Positions 1 through 9,832 of a DNA stretch of 64,000 nucleotides are shown in pieces; position 1 is the stretch's first letter; each line of letters begins with the position of its first letter. The notes below the pieces were generated by a model. It saw nothing but the letters and a program-made list of their open reading frames with translations. It searched no databases and was not told the origin of the DNA. The translations under genes and the position numbers were made by a program. This DNA comes from Phlegmacium glaucopus (Eukaryota > Basidiomycota > Agaricomycetes > Agaricales > Cortinariaceae). Location: positions 102,893-166,892 of the forward strand of contig MU130541.1 in the NCBI GenBank assembly GCA_015039465.1, in the 5' to 3' direction.

Positions 1-298
1 CGCTCACGTTCGAATATCAGCGGCATTGTTTTCCAGATTTGATGAGAACGCAGGCGAAGAGATTCGCGTCTGCTTGGTATGTAAGACCTCGGGTTGCTTT
101 GTGCGTAATTGGTTGTTTGGTCGTCTTTTGAACCTTTTGGGAGCATTGGGCTTGAGCACACTAGCGGATATAGTTGCTTCAGTATTCTTCTAGCACACCA
201 GCGACTATGGTTGCCTAGAGTTCTTTATTTTGTGGTGCTGCAGTTTCCCGTTTATGGTTCAGGGATAGCTCAGTAGTCTTCTTCTTCTGTGTTGTCCT

Positions 299-580
299 TC
301 ATCGGTTATGCTGTGGCTGTTGCTTCTTGGAGAGCTTCTTTTTGAAGGGCTCGGTCTTGCGTACTCGGTGTCGAGATGTTGTGTTGGTTCTGTTCTTGCT
401 CATCCTTCTTTGGGAGCTTGTTGGCGTTGTCTGGTTGATCAGGGAGTTTGTTGCGGTTGAGGAGTTGGTTGATGGAGTCCTTTTCGTTTTTGGGGTCATA
501 TGTGTGGTGGGCAACGAGGAAGGGGTAAGGTTTGTGGGCGGGGTAATGGTAGATGAGGGAAACCTGGACTTTGTGGGCAA
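299..580 (-). CDS. possible N-terminal gag fragment of the Gypsy-type element
   Basis: A 93-codon frame rich in Ser, Thr, Pro, Lys and Arg (starts MPTKSRFPSSTITPPTN) lies just downstream of the LTR-like block on the same strand. Gag proteins of fungal LTR elements often begin with such low-complexity basic sequence. No CCHC knuckle or capsid motif is visible and the frame stops at 299. The mirrored plus-strand frame of similar length is a shadow of the skewed base composition. This could also be simple low-complexity DNA. Confidence 0.25.
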   Translation of the reverse strand: MPTKSRFPSSTITPPTNLTPSSLPTTHMTPKTKRTPSTNSSTATNSLINQTTPTSSQRRMSKNRTNTTSRHRVRKTEPFKKKLSKKQQPQHNR

Positions 581-689
581 GTTGTCGGTTTTAGGCTAAC
601 CCTATATTGATCACTGGTGCTTCTGCTGCTGTTTTACAGTTTTCTTCATGCGTAGTTGGGGGGTGTCGGTATGGTGCCTCTAGCTCTGC

Positions 690-1135
690 CTGAGGATAGG
701 AAGGAGGTCCTGACGGCTCATATGGAGGTTCGGTGCTGGGCCGATAGACCAAGTAACTAGGGACTTAGTACAACTGCAATCGTGTTCAACAAGTCTTAGA
801 CTGAGGACGGCGGATTCTGAGCAAGCAGGATAGATTAGAACCGTAGTGTTACAAAGGTCTAAACTAAGGGTCATGGCTATGGGTATGGCTCTTATATATA
901 CTAAGGGGTCGAGTCAGAGATAGGGAATGGTCCGTGCTGGGAGTAGGAGTCGATACGAGTCAGAGATAAGGGAGACGGAAGCGATAGCTAAGTATAGTAC
1001 ATGGAAGGTTCAGGGCAGAGAGTGAATAGGGAACAAGGTGGTGTAAAGAGAGAACGATGAAGGAAGATATGATGTATAATAGAGAAAGGGGAGAAAAAGG
1101 AATGGGGGCCATGCGCGTACCAGACGTTTATAACA
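690..1135 (-). repeat. LTR-like segment of the Gypsy-type element
   Basis: Minus-strand TG start at 1135, pyrimidine-rich leader (CCTTTTTCTCCCCTTTCTC) and a TATATATAAG box about 240 bases in. The inner boundary is uncertain; I see no clear CA end or primer-binding site, so 690 is approximate. Confidence 0.4.
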
Positions 1136-3370
1136 GTGACAATCTCATATCTATGGGTTCAACATGATCCGACTCGCAATTTAACACAATTGTCATGACT
1201 TCCTTACCTGAATCATATTGTCCGACCCTCCAAACCATTACTGCAGCCAAACAAACAAATTCCACTCTTGGTACATCATCAAATCGAATGAAAGTTGACA
1301 ACCTGATTGCCTTCTTCATTGAAGAAGCCCAACACCAAGTAATTAAAGACGAACGATTGAAATATGCTGAATCAGCTCTCACAGTCAACTTGAAAAGGTC
1401 CAGAAAGGGTCATCGTAAACCAGGAAACAAATCGGAAAATTTGCAGAATGGAGATTCTGATGAGTACTGCAATAACTGTGGGAAACCCAGTCATAGCCAA
1501 CCAAACTGCTGGTCTAAAGGAGGTGGCAAGGAAGGACAGGGACTGCGACAGAGAAAACCTAAAAGGAATCAGTCAGCAGTGGTAGCAACTCAAGATAAAG
1601 ATGAGCTATTCATGCTCACTTGTACCTCTGACTTCATGGCCCTTGCGAATGATCTAAAAGTCCCAAAATTGAGACTGGGCGGATGTGTCGACAGTGGTGT
1701 GAGCACCGTTTACTGCCCAGATCATTCCAAATTCCAAAATTACCACCCTATCAACGAGGATATAACCACGGCCGATGGCCGAACCTTAAAGGCACTCAGA
1801 ACTGGGGATCTACATATAGAGCTACCAAATGGGTCAAAACAAACCAATTTCATATTCAATGATGCTATATATGCACCAGATATGGCTTTCACCCTAATTT
1901 CGGTCTTGAAACTTGACAAAGCTGACTATACAGTTACTTTTGCCAAAAGGATGTGCATAGTTAAAAATCCTACCGGAAAAACCATAGCCACCATTCCACA
2001 TTCCGAAGGGCTATACAGGATTGGGAAACTTGAAGGGGCAAAAGAACCAAATTGAGCTAATTCCGCTTCTGTGAAAATGTCCATCAGCGAAGCACATCGG
2101 AAATTAGGTCATATTTCCCACTCAGCTATCAAACATGCAATATCAAAGGGGCATATTCTTGGAATAGATCTTGACCGGGAATCTAAACCAGAATTCTGCG
2201 AAGCCTGTGCGAAAGCGAAGTCAATAAATCAACCTTTCCCAAAAGAGTCACATACCAGGGCTACGAAATTCGGTGAAAGAGTCCACTGGGACCTCTGGGG
2301 GCCAGCTACAGTTAGAAGTCTTAACGGAAATCATTATGTAGCTGCCAGGATCGATGATGCAACTCGTGAAACAGCTCTCTATTTTCAACAAAAGAAAAGT
2401 CAGACTTTCAACTCATATAGAGAAGATGAAGCTCTAATTGAGACGCAATCCGGAAACTGAATAAAGGTTATGTGTTGCAATCGAGGGGGAGAATTTATGT
2501 TGAATGAATTCACTAGTCATCATAAAAAGAAAGGAATTATTCACGAGTTCACTGTCCATGACTCACCTCCTCAAAATGGTGTATCCGAACGTGGCATGCA
2601 AACGAGAGCCAAAAGAGCTAGAGCTCTTCTACTGGCCTCAAGTTTGCCAAGATTCCCATGGGAAGAGGCAATGAAGCATACTACGTGGCTCCAAAACTGA
2701 ACACCAGCTTGCGCACTCGATGGTAAAACACCATACAAAATGATACATAAAAAGAAACCTTACCTAAATGGGTTGCAAGAATTTGGAGCAGCTGCCTACG
2801 TCAAAGATTTAAAGGCCGGAAAGCTAGACGCTCGCACAAATCTTGGTAGATTTGTCGGATATGACTCCAAATCCAAAGGTTATTGTATCTATTGGCCAAC
2901 TAAACACTCAGTTTTGGTCAAATGGAATGTTGTGTTCAATGAAAAAGACTTGAACAAGATATTACCATCCCTCCCAGAAACTACCTGGCTGAGGGGGAGA
3001 GGGATAAAGTCATCCAGTCAAAAGATACCAATGATACTCAAAATGAAGCTGAACTAGACCATCAGCAAATGGATCAAGATGACTCAAATGACAAAAACAA
3101 ACCCTCAAATTTGGTCCCATTCCCACAAATGCCCAAAATCTCACATGAACCACCATCCGATGACGTTGATAAACCCAGTGAACATTCTGACTACAGGAGA
3201 GGCCAGTGACCGCGAAAACCTTGAGGAGCCTATAAAGCTATGAATGAAGGAATGTTAGCAGCAATGGCAGCTTATGTCAACCTAGATGATGAAGAAAACA
3301 TCAGAGACTATATCACAGAAGATAACGAAGACTTACTTGGTGATATACCTCCCAATTTCGCAATAATCGG

Positions 3371-3889
3371 TAGTGTTTAAAAGTCCGGTCCGGTCCGGTT
3401 TTTTCACCCTCAGGGCGCTTAAACGAGACCATAACCGGTCCACCTCGGTCCTAGGACCGAAAAAGACCGGACTGGACCGCTTCAGACTGGTTTACATCGG
3501 TTTTTTCGGTCCTAGGACTGGTCCTGGTCCTAACTGGTCTTAATCAGTTTGTAACCGGTCTTCTGCGCACAAATATATATTTTTGTATCATAAACGGTTG
3601 TTCAGTGTAATAATAGCTTCCGAACGAGCCCAGGAACGCTAAATTCCGTTACGATTTGGATTTTCTACAGTAATATTAGTAAAATGCCTTATTTTAGCGA
3701 ATATTGTAGACTATTTTACAGATCTGTTTATTTCTCCGCCAGTTTTTATTGGATATTTGTGATCTTAGGCTCGTTAAAAAGGAGTAAATTAGGGCTATCT
3801 TTTTGCCGATTTAGCCGGTCTAGACCTCAAAAGACCGGTTAATTGAGACCGGTCTTTTTCCGGTCTCGTAACCGGAGCTTCAAACACTA
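3371..3889. mobile_element. hAT-type MITE, copy 1 (519 bp), in Copia pol
   Basis: Termini TAGTGTTTAAAAGTCCGG and CTTCAAACACTA are inverted repeats, flanked by the exact 8-bp duplication ATAATCGG at 3363-3370 and 3890-3897. An 8-bp target duplication with TAGTG-type ends points to hAT transposase mobilisation. The subterminal regions are packed with ACCGGTC/GGTCCGG motifs in both orientations. No coding capacity. Removing it restores the pol reading frame. Confidence 0.93.
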
Positions 3890-4631
3890 ATAATCGGAAA
3901 TATGGGAAACAAACCACCATCTATGGATGAAGCGCTTCGTGGTCCTGATGCCAAAGAGTGGCAAGCAGCCCTTAACTATGAAATTGGTCAACTTGAGAAG
4001 CTCGGAACTTACCTAAAGGTCACACTGCTATACCTTGTAGAGAAGTCCTTTGTCATAAATGCGGACCTGATGGCAAGATCCAAAGCTATCACGTCTGAAT
4101 AGTAGCTGGAGGCCATAAACAAGTCAAAGGTGTTAATTATACTGAAACATTTTCAGCCGCCGCAAAAATGCCAACTGTTTGAGTAGTCCTGACAAATGCA
4201 GCAGTTCAGGACTGGGAAATCGAACATATCAACGTCAAAAGTGCTTACCTTAATGCCCCCTTAAAGGACACTGTATATATGAGACCCCTGCAAGGAGTCC
4301 TAAAATCGGGGCAAGAAGGAAAAGTGTGCCGTTTGTTGAAGGGTCTATATGGTCTAAAACAGGCAGGAAGAGGTTGGTACCAAGAGATCTGCTATAGATC
4401 ACTCAGTATTCTATCGAAGATCAGGTGAGGAACATACCATTGTAGCTGTAGCTACCGACAACATGGCAGTAACCTCCAAACGAAAACTCGATGCTGAAAA
4501 TTTCAAATCTGAGATCTGTAAACAATGGGAGATAACCGACCATGGTGAAATACGGTGGTTCCTGGGATATGAAATAAAATGCGACCGAAAAGAGAGGACT
4601 ATATCTATAAATCAGAAAGCTTATATTGAAG

Positions 4632-5184
4632 TAGTGTTTAAAAGTCCGGTCCGGTCCGGTTTTTTGACCCTCAGGGCGCTTAACCGAGACCGTAACCGGT
4701 CCACCTCGGTCCTAGGACCAAAAAAGACCGGACTGGACCGCTTCAGACTGGTTTACATCGGTTTTTTTCGGTCCTAGGACTGGTCCTGGTCCTAACTGGT
4801 CTTAATCAGTTTGTAACCGGTCTTCTGCGCACAAATATATATATTTGTATCATAAACGGTTGTTTAGTGTAATAATAGCTTCCGAACGAGCCCAGGAACG
4901 CTAAATTCCGTTACGATTTGGATTTTCTACAGTAATATTAGTAAAATGCCTTATTTTAGCGAATATTGTAGACTATTTTACGGATCTATTTATTTCTCCG
5001 CCAGTTTTTATTGGATTTTTTTGATCTTGGGCTCGTTGAAAAGGGGTAAATTAGGGCTACCTTTCTGCCGGTTTAAACCGGTCTAAACCTCAAAAAACCG
5101 GTTAATCGAGACCGGTCTTTCTCTGGTCCAGTCCGGTCTGGTTACGGTCTTTTTCCGGTCTCGTAACCAGACCTTCAAACACTA
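4632..5184. mobile_element. hAT-type MITE, copy 2 (553 bp), in Copia RT
   Basis: Same family and orientation as the copy at 3371, nearly identical over its length. It is flanked by the exact 8-bp duplication TATTGAAG at 4624-4631 and 5185-5192. Excising it rejoins the RT codons ...AYIE and AMVEKF... in frame. The 3' end carries extra GGTCCGGTCTGG-type subterminal repeats absent from copy 1, which accounts for the larger size. Confidence 0.94.
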
Positions 5185-5393
5185 TATTGAAGCGATGGTA
5201 GAGAAATTCCGACTCACTAATACCAAACCGATTTCGATTCCTATGGAACCTGGAGCTCAATACTCCAAAGATCAGTCCCCATCGACACCAAATCAAGTCC
5301 AGCAAATGCGAGGGATACCCTATGCTGAAGCAATAGGTTGTGTCTTGTGGCCGGTTGTAGTTTCGAGACCGGATGCTGCGTTTGTGGTTGGTG

Positions 5394-5779
5394 CATCAGA
5401 AAAAAATAACCTTGGCCTGGCTGGCTCTGGCTGCCCTGGGCTGCCCTGGCCAGCCCTGAACATCTTTGGCTAGGTTTAAAAATCTGAAAAAAATATAACA
5501 AATCACAGAAATATTTATAGCACCCAATTCCAAAAAAAGTACACAATTACATAAGACAGATGCTGAGATATTAAAGATATTAAAAAGATTTAATATCTTT
5601 AATATCTCAGCATCTGTCTTATGTAATTGTGTACTTTTTTTGGAATTGGGTGCTATAAATATTTCTGTGATTTGTTATATTTTTTTCAGATTTTTAAACC
5701 TAGCCAAAGATGTTCAGGGCTGGCCAGGGCAGCCCAGGGCAGCCAGAGCCAGCCAGGCCAAGGTTATTTTTTTCTGATG
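5394..5779. mobile_element. foldback element: near-perfect 191-bp inverted repeat with a 4-base spacer
   Basis: Left arm 5394-5584 and right arm 5589-5779 are reverse complements around AAGA; I found no mismatch on reading. Ends are CATCAG and CTGATG. The insertion splits the Copia codons for Val-Gly and Leu-Ser and leaves a 2-base TG (or 3-base GTG) flanking repeat. Both arms read as the same short protein in opposite directions, which is a symmetry artefact. The outer part of each arm is rich in GGCTGG/CCAGCC repeats. It resembles a snapback MITE whose two arms make up the whole element. Confidence 0.9.
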
Positions 5780-6498
5780 TGTTCTATCACAATTCATTCA
5801 AAACCCTGGAAAAGCCCATTGGGAAGCGCTAAAACGAGTCATAAGTTATCTCGGACACACGAAAGAACTGTGGCTCACAATGGGTGGAAGAAGTGAAGCT
5901 GTAGAAGGCTACAGTGACGCAGATTGGGCCAGCCAGAAAGACCGGCACTCAATATCCGGCTATTCATTCCATATCGGGTGTGGTGCAGTATCCTGGAGCT
6001 CAAAGAAACAAAACATAATTGCATTATCGAGCACTGAAGCAGAATATATAGCACAAACTCACGCAGCAAAAGAAGCATTATGGCTTCGTGCTTTTCTTGA
6101 AGAAATCGGTTACCCGAAAAATCGACCACTAAAGATCAACTGCGATAATCAAGGAGCAATTGCATTAGCGAAAGATAATAAGTTTCACACAAGAACGAAG
6201 CATATTGACTTACGATACCACTTCATCCACAAGGCCATCAGAGACGAAAGGATAAAGGTCAAATATATCCCATCGAGCAAAAACATAGCAGATATATTCA
6301 TGAAGGCTTTGTCTAAGCAAAAGTTCAGGTCGTTCGTCGAATCGCTAGGCTGGTGGAAACCAAGGACATTTGAAACTCAGTTGATAACAACAATCACTTA
6401 TTGTTGTTTAATTGATCTGCTGATAAACAAAACAGCACGTTCCTCATCACCTGATCACTGTGTCATGCCTGCGTGGACTTGTTTAACTTGAGGGGGAG

Positions 6499-6747
6499 TG
6501 TTGGATTATTCCAAGTTATCACTCGCTTCCTTATCATATCACCTTTTATATCTTATCTTTTCGTATCGTTTCCTGAATGCATTATGTAATTGCATTCCCT
6601 TATACGTAGCATACTTTTATTTAGTAGTCTCAACTTCTATCCGAAGTTGAGACAGTGAGTAGCAGCAACTATTATATACAAAATTATTTACTGACAGTAC
6701 CTAGTATTATATTTCACTCTAGTTCCATCTGCGAAATACTTCCAACA
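6499..6747 (+). repeat. 3' LTR of the Copia element (249 bp)
   Basis: It begins TGTTGGATTATTCC immediately after the polypurine tract and ends TACTTCCAACA, giving the 7-base inverted ends TGTTGGA/TCCAACA usual in Copia LTRs. TATA-like AT-rich sequence lies near 6550 and 6670. The 5' partner is not in the window. Confidence 0.9.
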
Positions 6748-7347
6748 ACTGCATTGTGCTTATGTATAATAAATAAATTCCCTTTTCAACTAGAATGAGC
6801 CAGGGCACACAAGACTAAGTAGGAATGCATGGGAATGTGACTGTCTTCTAGGATGCCTGGACATCCATAAATGGCATATTGATACTGGCTGTACCGTCAA
6901 GTTTCCAACCTCTCAAAGCTTTGGACCACCCTTCAATAGAAATGGTGGTGAATGGTAAGATGGTAGGTGTTTTGGTGCGATAGATGCTTAAATTTTTTTG
7001 CAGGTTCGCAATTGAACGCACGACCAGGTTTACAAAGATCTAGTTTTGGGCTAGGAATGACAATTCCATACATCTATACATCAAGAGTGACTTATTTTTG
7101 AACACTGTTACCTGGGTAAATTCTCTTCTTGACTTTGATCTTCAATTGGTCAAGTTATCATGAAATAGGGAACACCCATGGCTGCCTTCCCTGATACATC
7201 GTGCGATAATCCTGAATTCTTTCAAGAGCATAACATCATTATAAACTGTAAGTTAATATATTTTCTGTTTGAGTCTCTCTACTCTAGGTCGGATAGCGCT
7301 GGCGGCCTCACATTCACACAGAGAATAACAGTGACACTGTTCCAACA
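6748..7347. other. no gene recognised
   Basis: Unique-looking AT-rich sequence between the Copia LTR and the next MITE. A 76-codon frame at 7178-7408 runs into the MITE and has no family signature, so I do not call it. Confidence 0.6.
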
Positions 7348-7355
7348 CTCAGGCC

Positions 7356-7924
7356 TAGTGTTGCCACAGCTCAGCCCAGCTCGCCCACAGCGCGGCTCAG
7401 GCACCTGAGCCAATTGTAATGACCCAGAGCTGCCCTGAGCAGCTCTGGGCTGCTGAGCCGATTTAGGATCACCAAAATTGGTCACCTGTGGTCCTACTTG
7501 TGTGCTAAGCCTCAAATATACATTTTAACCATAGTTCAAGTTGTGTACACTATATTTATCACCAAAAACATGCTGTAATATCCCTTAGAGTCAGATATCA
7601 AAAATGTTTGGCTCAACTTTGGCCTTGTTTGTCTTCTTGTGGATATTACCAAATATGGTCATAGGAGGCAGTTGCCTGGCTCTAGGGATGGGATACCGGA
7701 ATTTATGGTAAAATTAATACTTGGAATGTCTAATATAGTTGTATTCTAATGTTCCGAGCAGTTTTTTTAATAGATTACCTCTTACCAGTCTTATGTGACT
7801 GAAGGCATGGCTCGAGCCACTCAGGGCGGCTCTGAGCTGGGAGCCGATTTACCGGCGCAGCCAGCCCAAAATAGCGGCTCGGCTGGACGGCTCACGGCTC
7901 GGAGCCGCGCCGGTGGCAACACTA
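7356..7924. mobile_element. hAT-type MITE, GC-rich family (569 bp), upstream of the metallothionein gene
   Basis: Ends TAGTGTTGCCAC and GTGGCAACACTA are perfect 12-base inverted repeats. They are flanked by the exact 8-bp duplication CTCAGGCC at 7348-7355 and 7925-7932. Subterminal sequence is full of CAGCTC/GAGCCG/GGCTC repeats. It shares the TAGTGTT start with the MITEs in the Copia element but is otherwise a different family. No coding capacity. Confidence 0.94.
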
Positions 7925-7980
7925 CTCAGGCCCATAATCACGTGATATAATGATGATACATACATATCGGGCAGTCACCA

Positions 7981-7988
7981 AATAAAAG
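7981..7988 (+). promoter_or_regulatory. TATA-like box of the metallothionein gene
   Basis: AATAAAAG lies 81 bases before the ATG at 8062 and only 57 bases downstream of the hAT MITE. A purine/pyrimidine-mixed leader with TTCTTTCTT precedes the start codon. Any upstream metal-response sites would now be on the far side of, or within, the inserted MITE. Confidence 0.45.
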
Positions 7989-8061
7989 TCAACATAGCAA
8001 TTAAGATAAGAAGCACAGCTGGACAGCAATGTCGTTCAAGATCTTTCTTTCTTAAACAACA

Positions 8062-8371
8062 ATGTACACCGTAAGTCCACCCATTTTACCGAGATATATC
8101 TCCTCATTTCTCATCTACCCTTCTGTATAGACCAACTCGACCCCTATCTCCACGTAAATCTTGCAGTTGCTATCCTTGAAGATGACTTGAAGTTGACCAG
8201 CCTTTCTGCAGCACCAGCGGAATCCCTGTTTTGCACGCATGCACCGTTGAGGGCTGCACCTGCGGCGCTGCGTAAGTTACCTGTTATAACCTTTGTGAGA
8301 CCCATCACTGACCTTAACCATGGTTTCTTCTTTCCAGTTGCCAATGCAAGCCCGGCGAATGCAAATGCTGA
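8062..8371 (+). CDS. metallothionein, 41 aa, four exons
   Basis: Exons 8062-8070, 8131-8153, 8212-8271 and 8338-8371 join through three 58-66 bp GT-AG introns. They give a 41-residue protein that starts MYTTNSTPIS and ends with seven Cys in GCTCGAACQCKPGECKC and the preceding HAC. Seven Cys in C-X-C and C-X3-6-C spacing at the C-terminus, no aromatic residue in that part, and the KPGECKC tail are hallmarks of basidiomycete metallothioneins. These are cytosolic chelators of Cu(I), Zn(II) or Cd(II). Every exon is too short to show as an ORF. The acceptor before exon 3 (CTGCAG at 8206-8211) is the least certain junction. Metal specificity cannot be read from the sequence. Confidence 0.82.
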
Positions 8372-9218
8372 TCGCTATGAATGAAGGAAGATTAAGCTTG
8401 CTATGAAATATATATAAGGACAAATGAAATAGGCTTCAAACCTCCAATACATATATGGAAATCGATAAGAACCAACAATGTGGTTCAATCACTGCTTCTT
8501 TCGTCATGACTTTGAATTTTTGGCACGATCACGTCTAAGGCTAGGGCGACGAACCTGAAATCATGAGAACAACATATAATTACGTGTGGTCGTCGATGAC
8601 ATGTTGACATATTGTGGAACCTGGGGTCGTGGAGTTGAACATGCACGCGCGAGCTGTTGGATCTGTCACGAAGATGCTGTGATTGATCATGAGTTAGGTT
8701 TGATGCATAAGTCTGCAAGAATGCGCGTTGGATATGGTACAATATACTCTTCACAGTCCTTTCATAAGCACTGCTTGTCCTTTCAGCATGCGTCGCCGGA
8801 TGGTAGTTTCGGCACAGTGGTGAGGAAGTTTAAGGGATCACCAGCCATGGGAGCGTGAACAGCCTTGGTCGTCCTCTGAGCTGCCTTTGCAGAACGCCAA
8901 AAGACAGAATGTGAGAATGTATGGACTACTATCTCTAGCCTAACGGAGCTCGGGCCCAGCTTCCTTTTTTTGGCATTCTTATTGTTCTCTTTATAGTTTG
9001 ATATAAAATGCAGTATACTAGTAGAGTTTGATTCCAACACAATCTAAGTCACTTATTTACATGATGTACCGTACTCATGAGTCATGATATGCATAGTTCT
9101 ATAAATAGCCATACCGCGTCTTCCACATTCACAATGTATAGTTCCAGTCACTGGCAGTTTCAACTTGAACTTGCTCGTATGGCAGCCAGTATAATTATGA
9201 TGATGAAATTATGGCCAA
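8372..9218. other. no gene recognised
   Basis: Mixed sequence between the metallothionein and the kinase fragment. A TATA-like CTATAAATAG lies at about 9099-9108. I looked for a kinase N-lobe (glycine loop, VAIK Lys, HRD) here in all frames and did not find one. Confidence 0.5.
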
Positions 9219-9832
9219 CCGGTGCTTTGCGACTTTGGCGAAGCACGGTTTGGGGAATATGACAACATGGCCGATATCCAGCCGTATCAATATCGGGCGC
9301 CGGAGGTAATTTTCGACATCCCTTGGGATGAAAAGGTGGATATTTGGAGCGTTGGAGTGATGGTAAATACCACAGCAGTCTAGGGTGACGATCAAACGCT
9401 GATTAAGAGTATTGTAGATCTGGGACCTGCTTGGAAACAGAAATTTGTTCTGCACCACTGGAGGTCCAGAGGATAAACAGGACAACGTCTATCACCTCGC
9501 ACATATGATTGCCTTGCTCGGGCCACCACCGAAGGAATTTCTTGAGCGGACGAAAGGGGATCGTGTACGGAGTTGGTTTGACGAGAACGGTGTGTACCTC
9601 TTGAGTCCATTCTCACTGTTCGCGGGAATCTTTTTTTACGCATCTGTCGGCAGGAAACTGGAGGGGGGCTGCAGAGGTTCCAAAGGGGACGTTGGAGGAT
9701 GCGGAAAACCGACTTAGAGGGGAAGAGAAGGCGCTGTTCTTGAGTTTCGTGAAAAAGATGCTAAAGTGGAAGCCCGAAGAAAGAAGTAGTGCGAAGGAAC
9801 TACTGGATGACCCTTGGCTGAACAGGGTTTGA
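9219..9832 (+). pseudogene. SRPK-like protein kinase, C-terminal lobe only (5' truncated)
   Basis: Three exons (9219-9362, 9418-9589, 9654-9832) joined by GT-AG introns of 55 and 64 bp read without a stop. Motifs in order: CDFGEARFG (metal-binding DFG), PYQYRAPEVI (the APE/P+1 loop), WDEKVDIWSVGVM (subdomain IX), then HLAHMIALLGPPP and MLKWKPEERSSAKELLDDPWL. These resemble SRPK-related Ser/Thr kinases that are common in fungi. The ATP-binding lobe and the HRD catalytic loop are absent upstream, so this cannot be an active kinase. The clean splice sites and undamaged reading suggest a recent truncation or a partial duplication of a living gene. Confidence 0.8.

Larger units (their letters stand above)
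1..1135 (-). mobile_element. 5' end of a probable Gypsy-type LTR retroelement, running off the left edge
   Basis: Read on the minus strand, a TG-starting block begins at 1135 (TGTTATAAACGTCTGGTACG), carries a TATA box near 890-903 and is followed by a gag-like Ser/Thr/Lys-rich reading frame. This is the arrangement of an LTR plus the start of an internal region. The Copia coding sequence begins abruptly at 1136, in the middle of gag, so this element appears to have inserted into the Copia element. The five bases at 1136-1140 (GTGAC) are the predicted target duplication; its partner would lie outside the window. I cannot see pol genes, so the Gypsy assignment rests on LTR style only. Confidence 0.45.
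1136..6491 (+). pseudogene. Copia gag-pol polyprotein (pseudogene)
   Basis: Recognisable parts: CCHC knuckle CNNCGKPSHSQPNCW near 1470-1512; protease with DSG at about 1690; GAG-pre-integrase HRKLGH...CEACAKAKS at 2095-2225; integrase start VHWDLWGP at about 2280; second integrase block NRGGEF at 2479; RT blocks HINVKSAYLNAP (4222-4260) and GLYGLKQAGRGW (about 4345-4378); TDNMAVTS at 4454; RNase H YSDADWAS (5910), SSTEAEYIA (6029) and DNQGAIALAKD (6143). In-frame stops at 1165, 2053, 2458, 2698, 4096 and 4180 are all TGA and all sit where CGA (Arg) fits. Catalytic Asp is Asn in integrase (2479), RT motif A (4231) and the RT xDD box (4460). Frames also break between about 3060 and 3370. No function remains. 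Confidence 0.93.
1136..6747 (+). mobile_element. degenerate Ty1/Copia retrotransposon, 5' truncated, with 3' LTR
   Basis: Domain order is gag zinc knuckle, protease, GAG-pre-integrase, integrase, reverse transcriptase, RNase H, polypurine tract (AGGGGGAG, 6491-6498), LTR. That order, integrase before RT, defines Copia. The 5' LTR and most of gag are missing at the junction with the Gypsy-like LTR. Three later insertions split pol: hAT-type MITEs at 3371-3889 and 4632-5184 and a foldback at 5394-5779. Deleting each insertion with one copy of its target duplication restores continuous reading across the junction. The copy is dead: multiple in-frame TGA codons and lost catalytic Asp residues. 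Confidence 0.93.

Noticed and set aside
5241..5896. Two mirror-image ORFs around the foldback encoding the same peptide (MCTFFGIGCYKYFCDLLYFF)
   Set aside because: The symmetry is a direct consequence of the inverted repeat; the frames run through Copia codons in the wrong phase.
8586..8858. 90-codon frame with DGSFGTVVRKFKG resembling a kinase glycine loop
   Set aside because: No catalytic Lys, alphaC Glu or HRD follows before the C-lobe at 9219, and no introns connect them in phase; probably chance.
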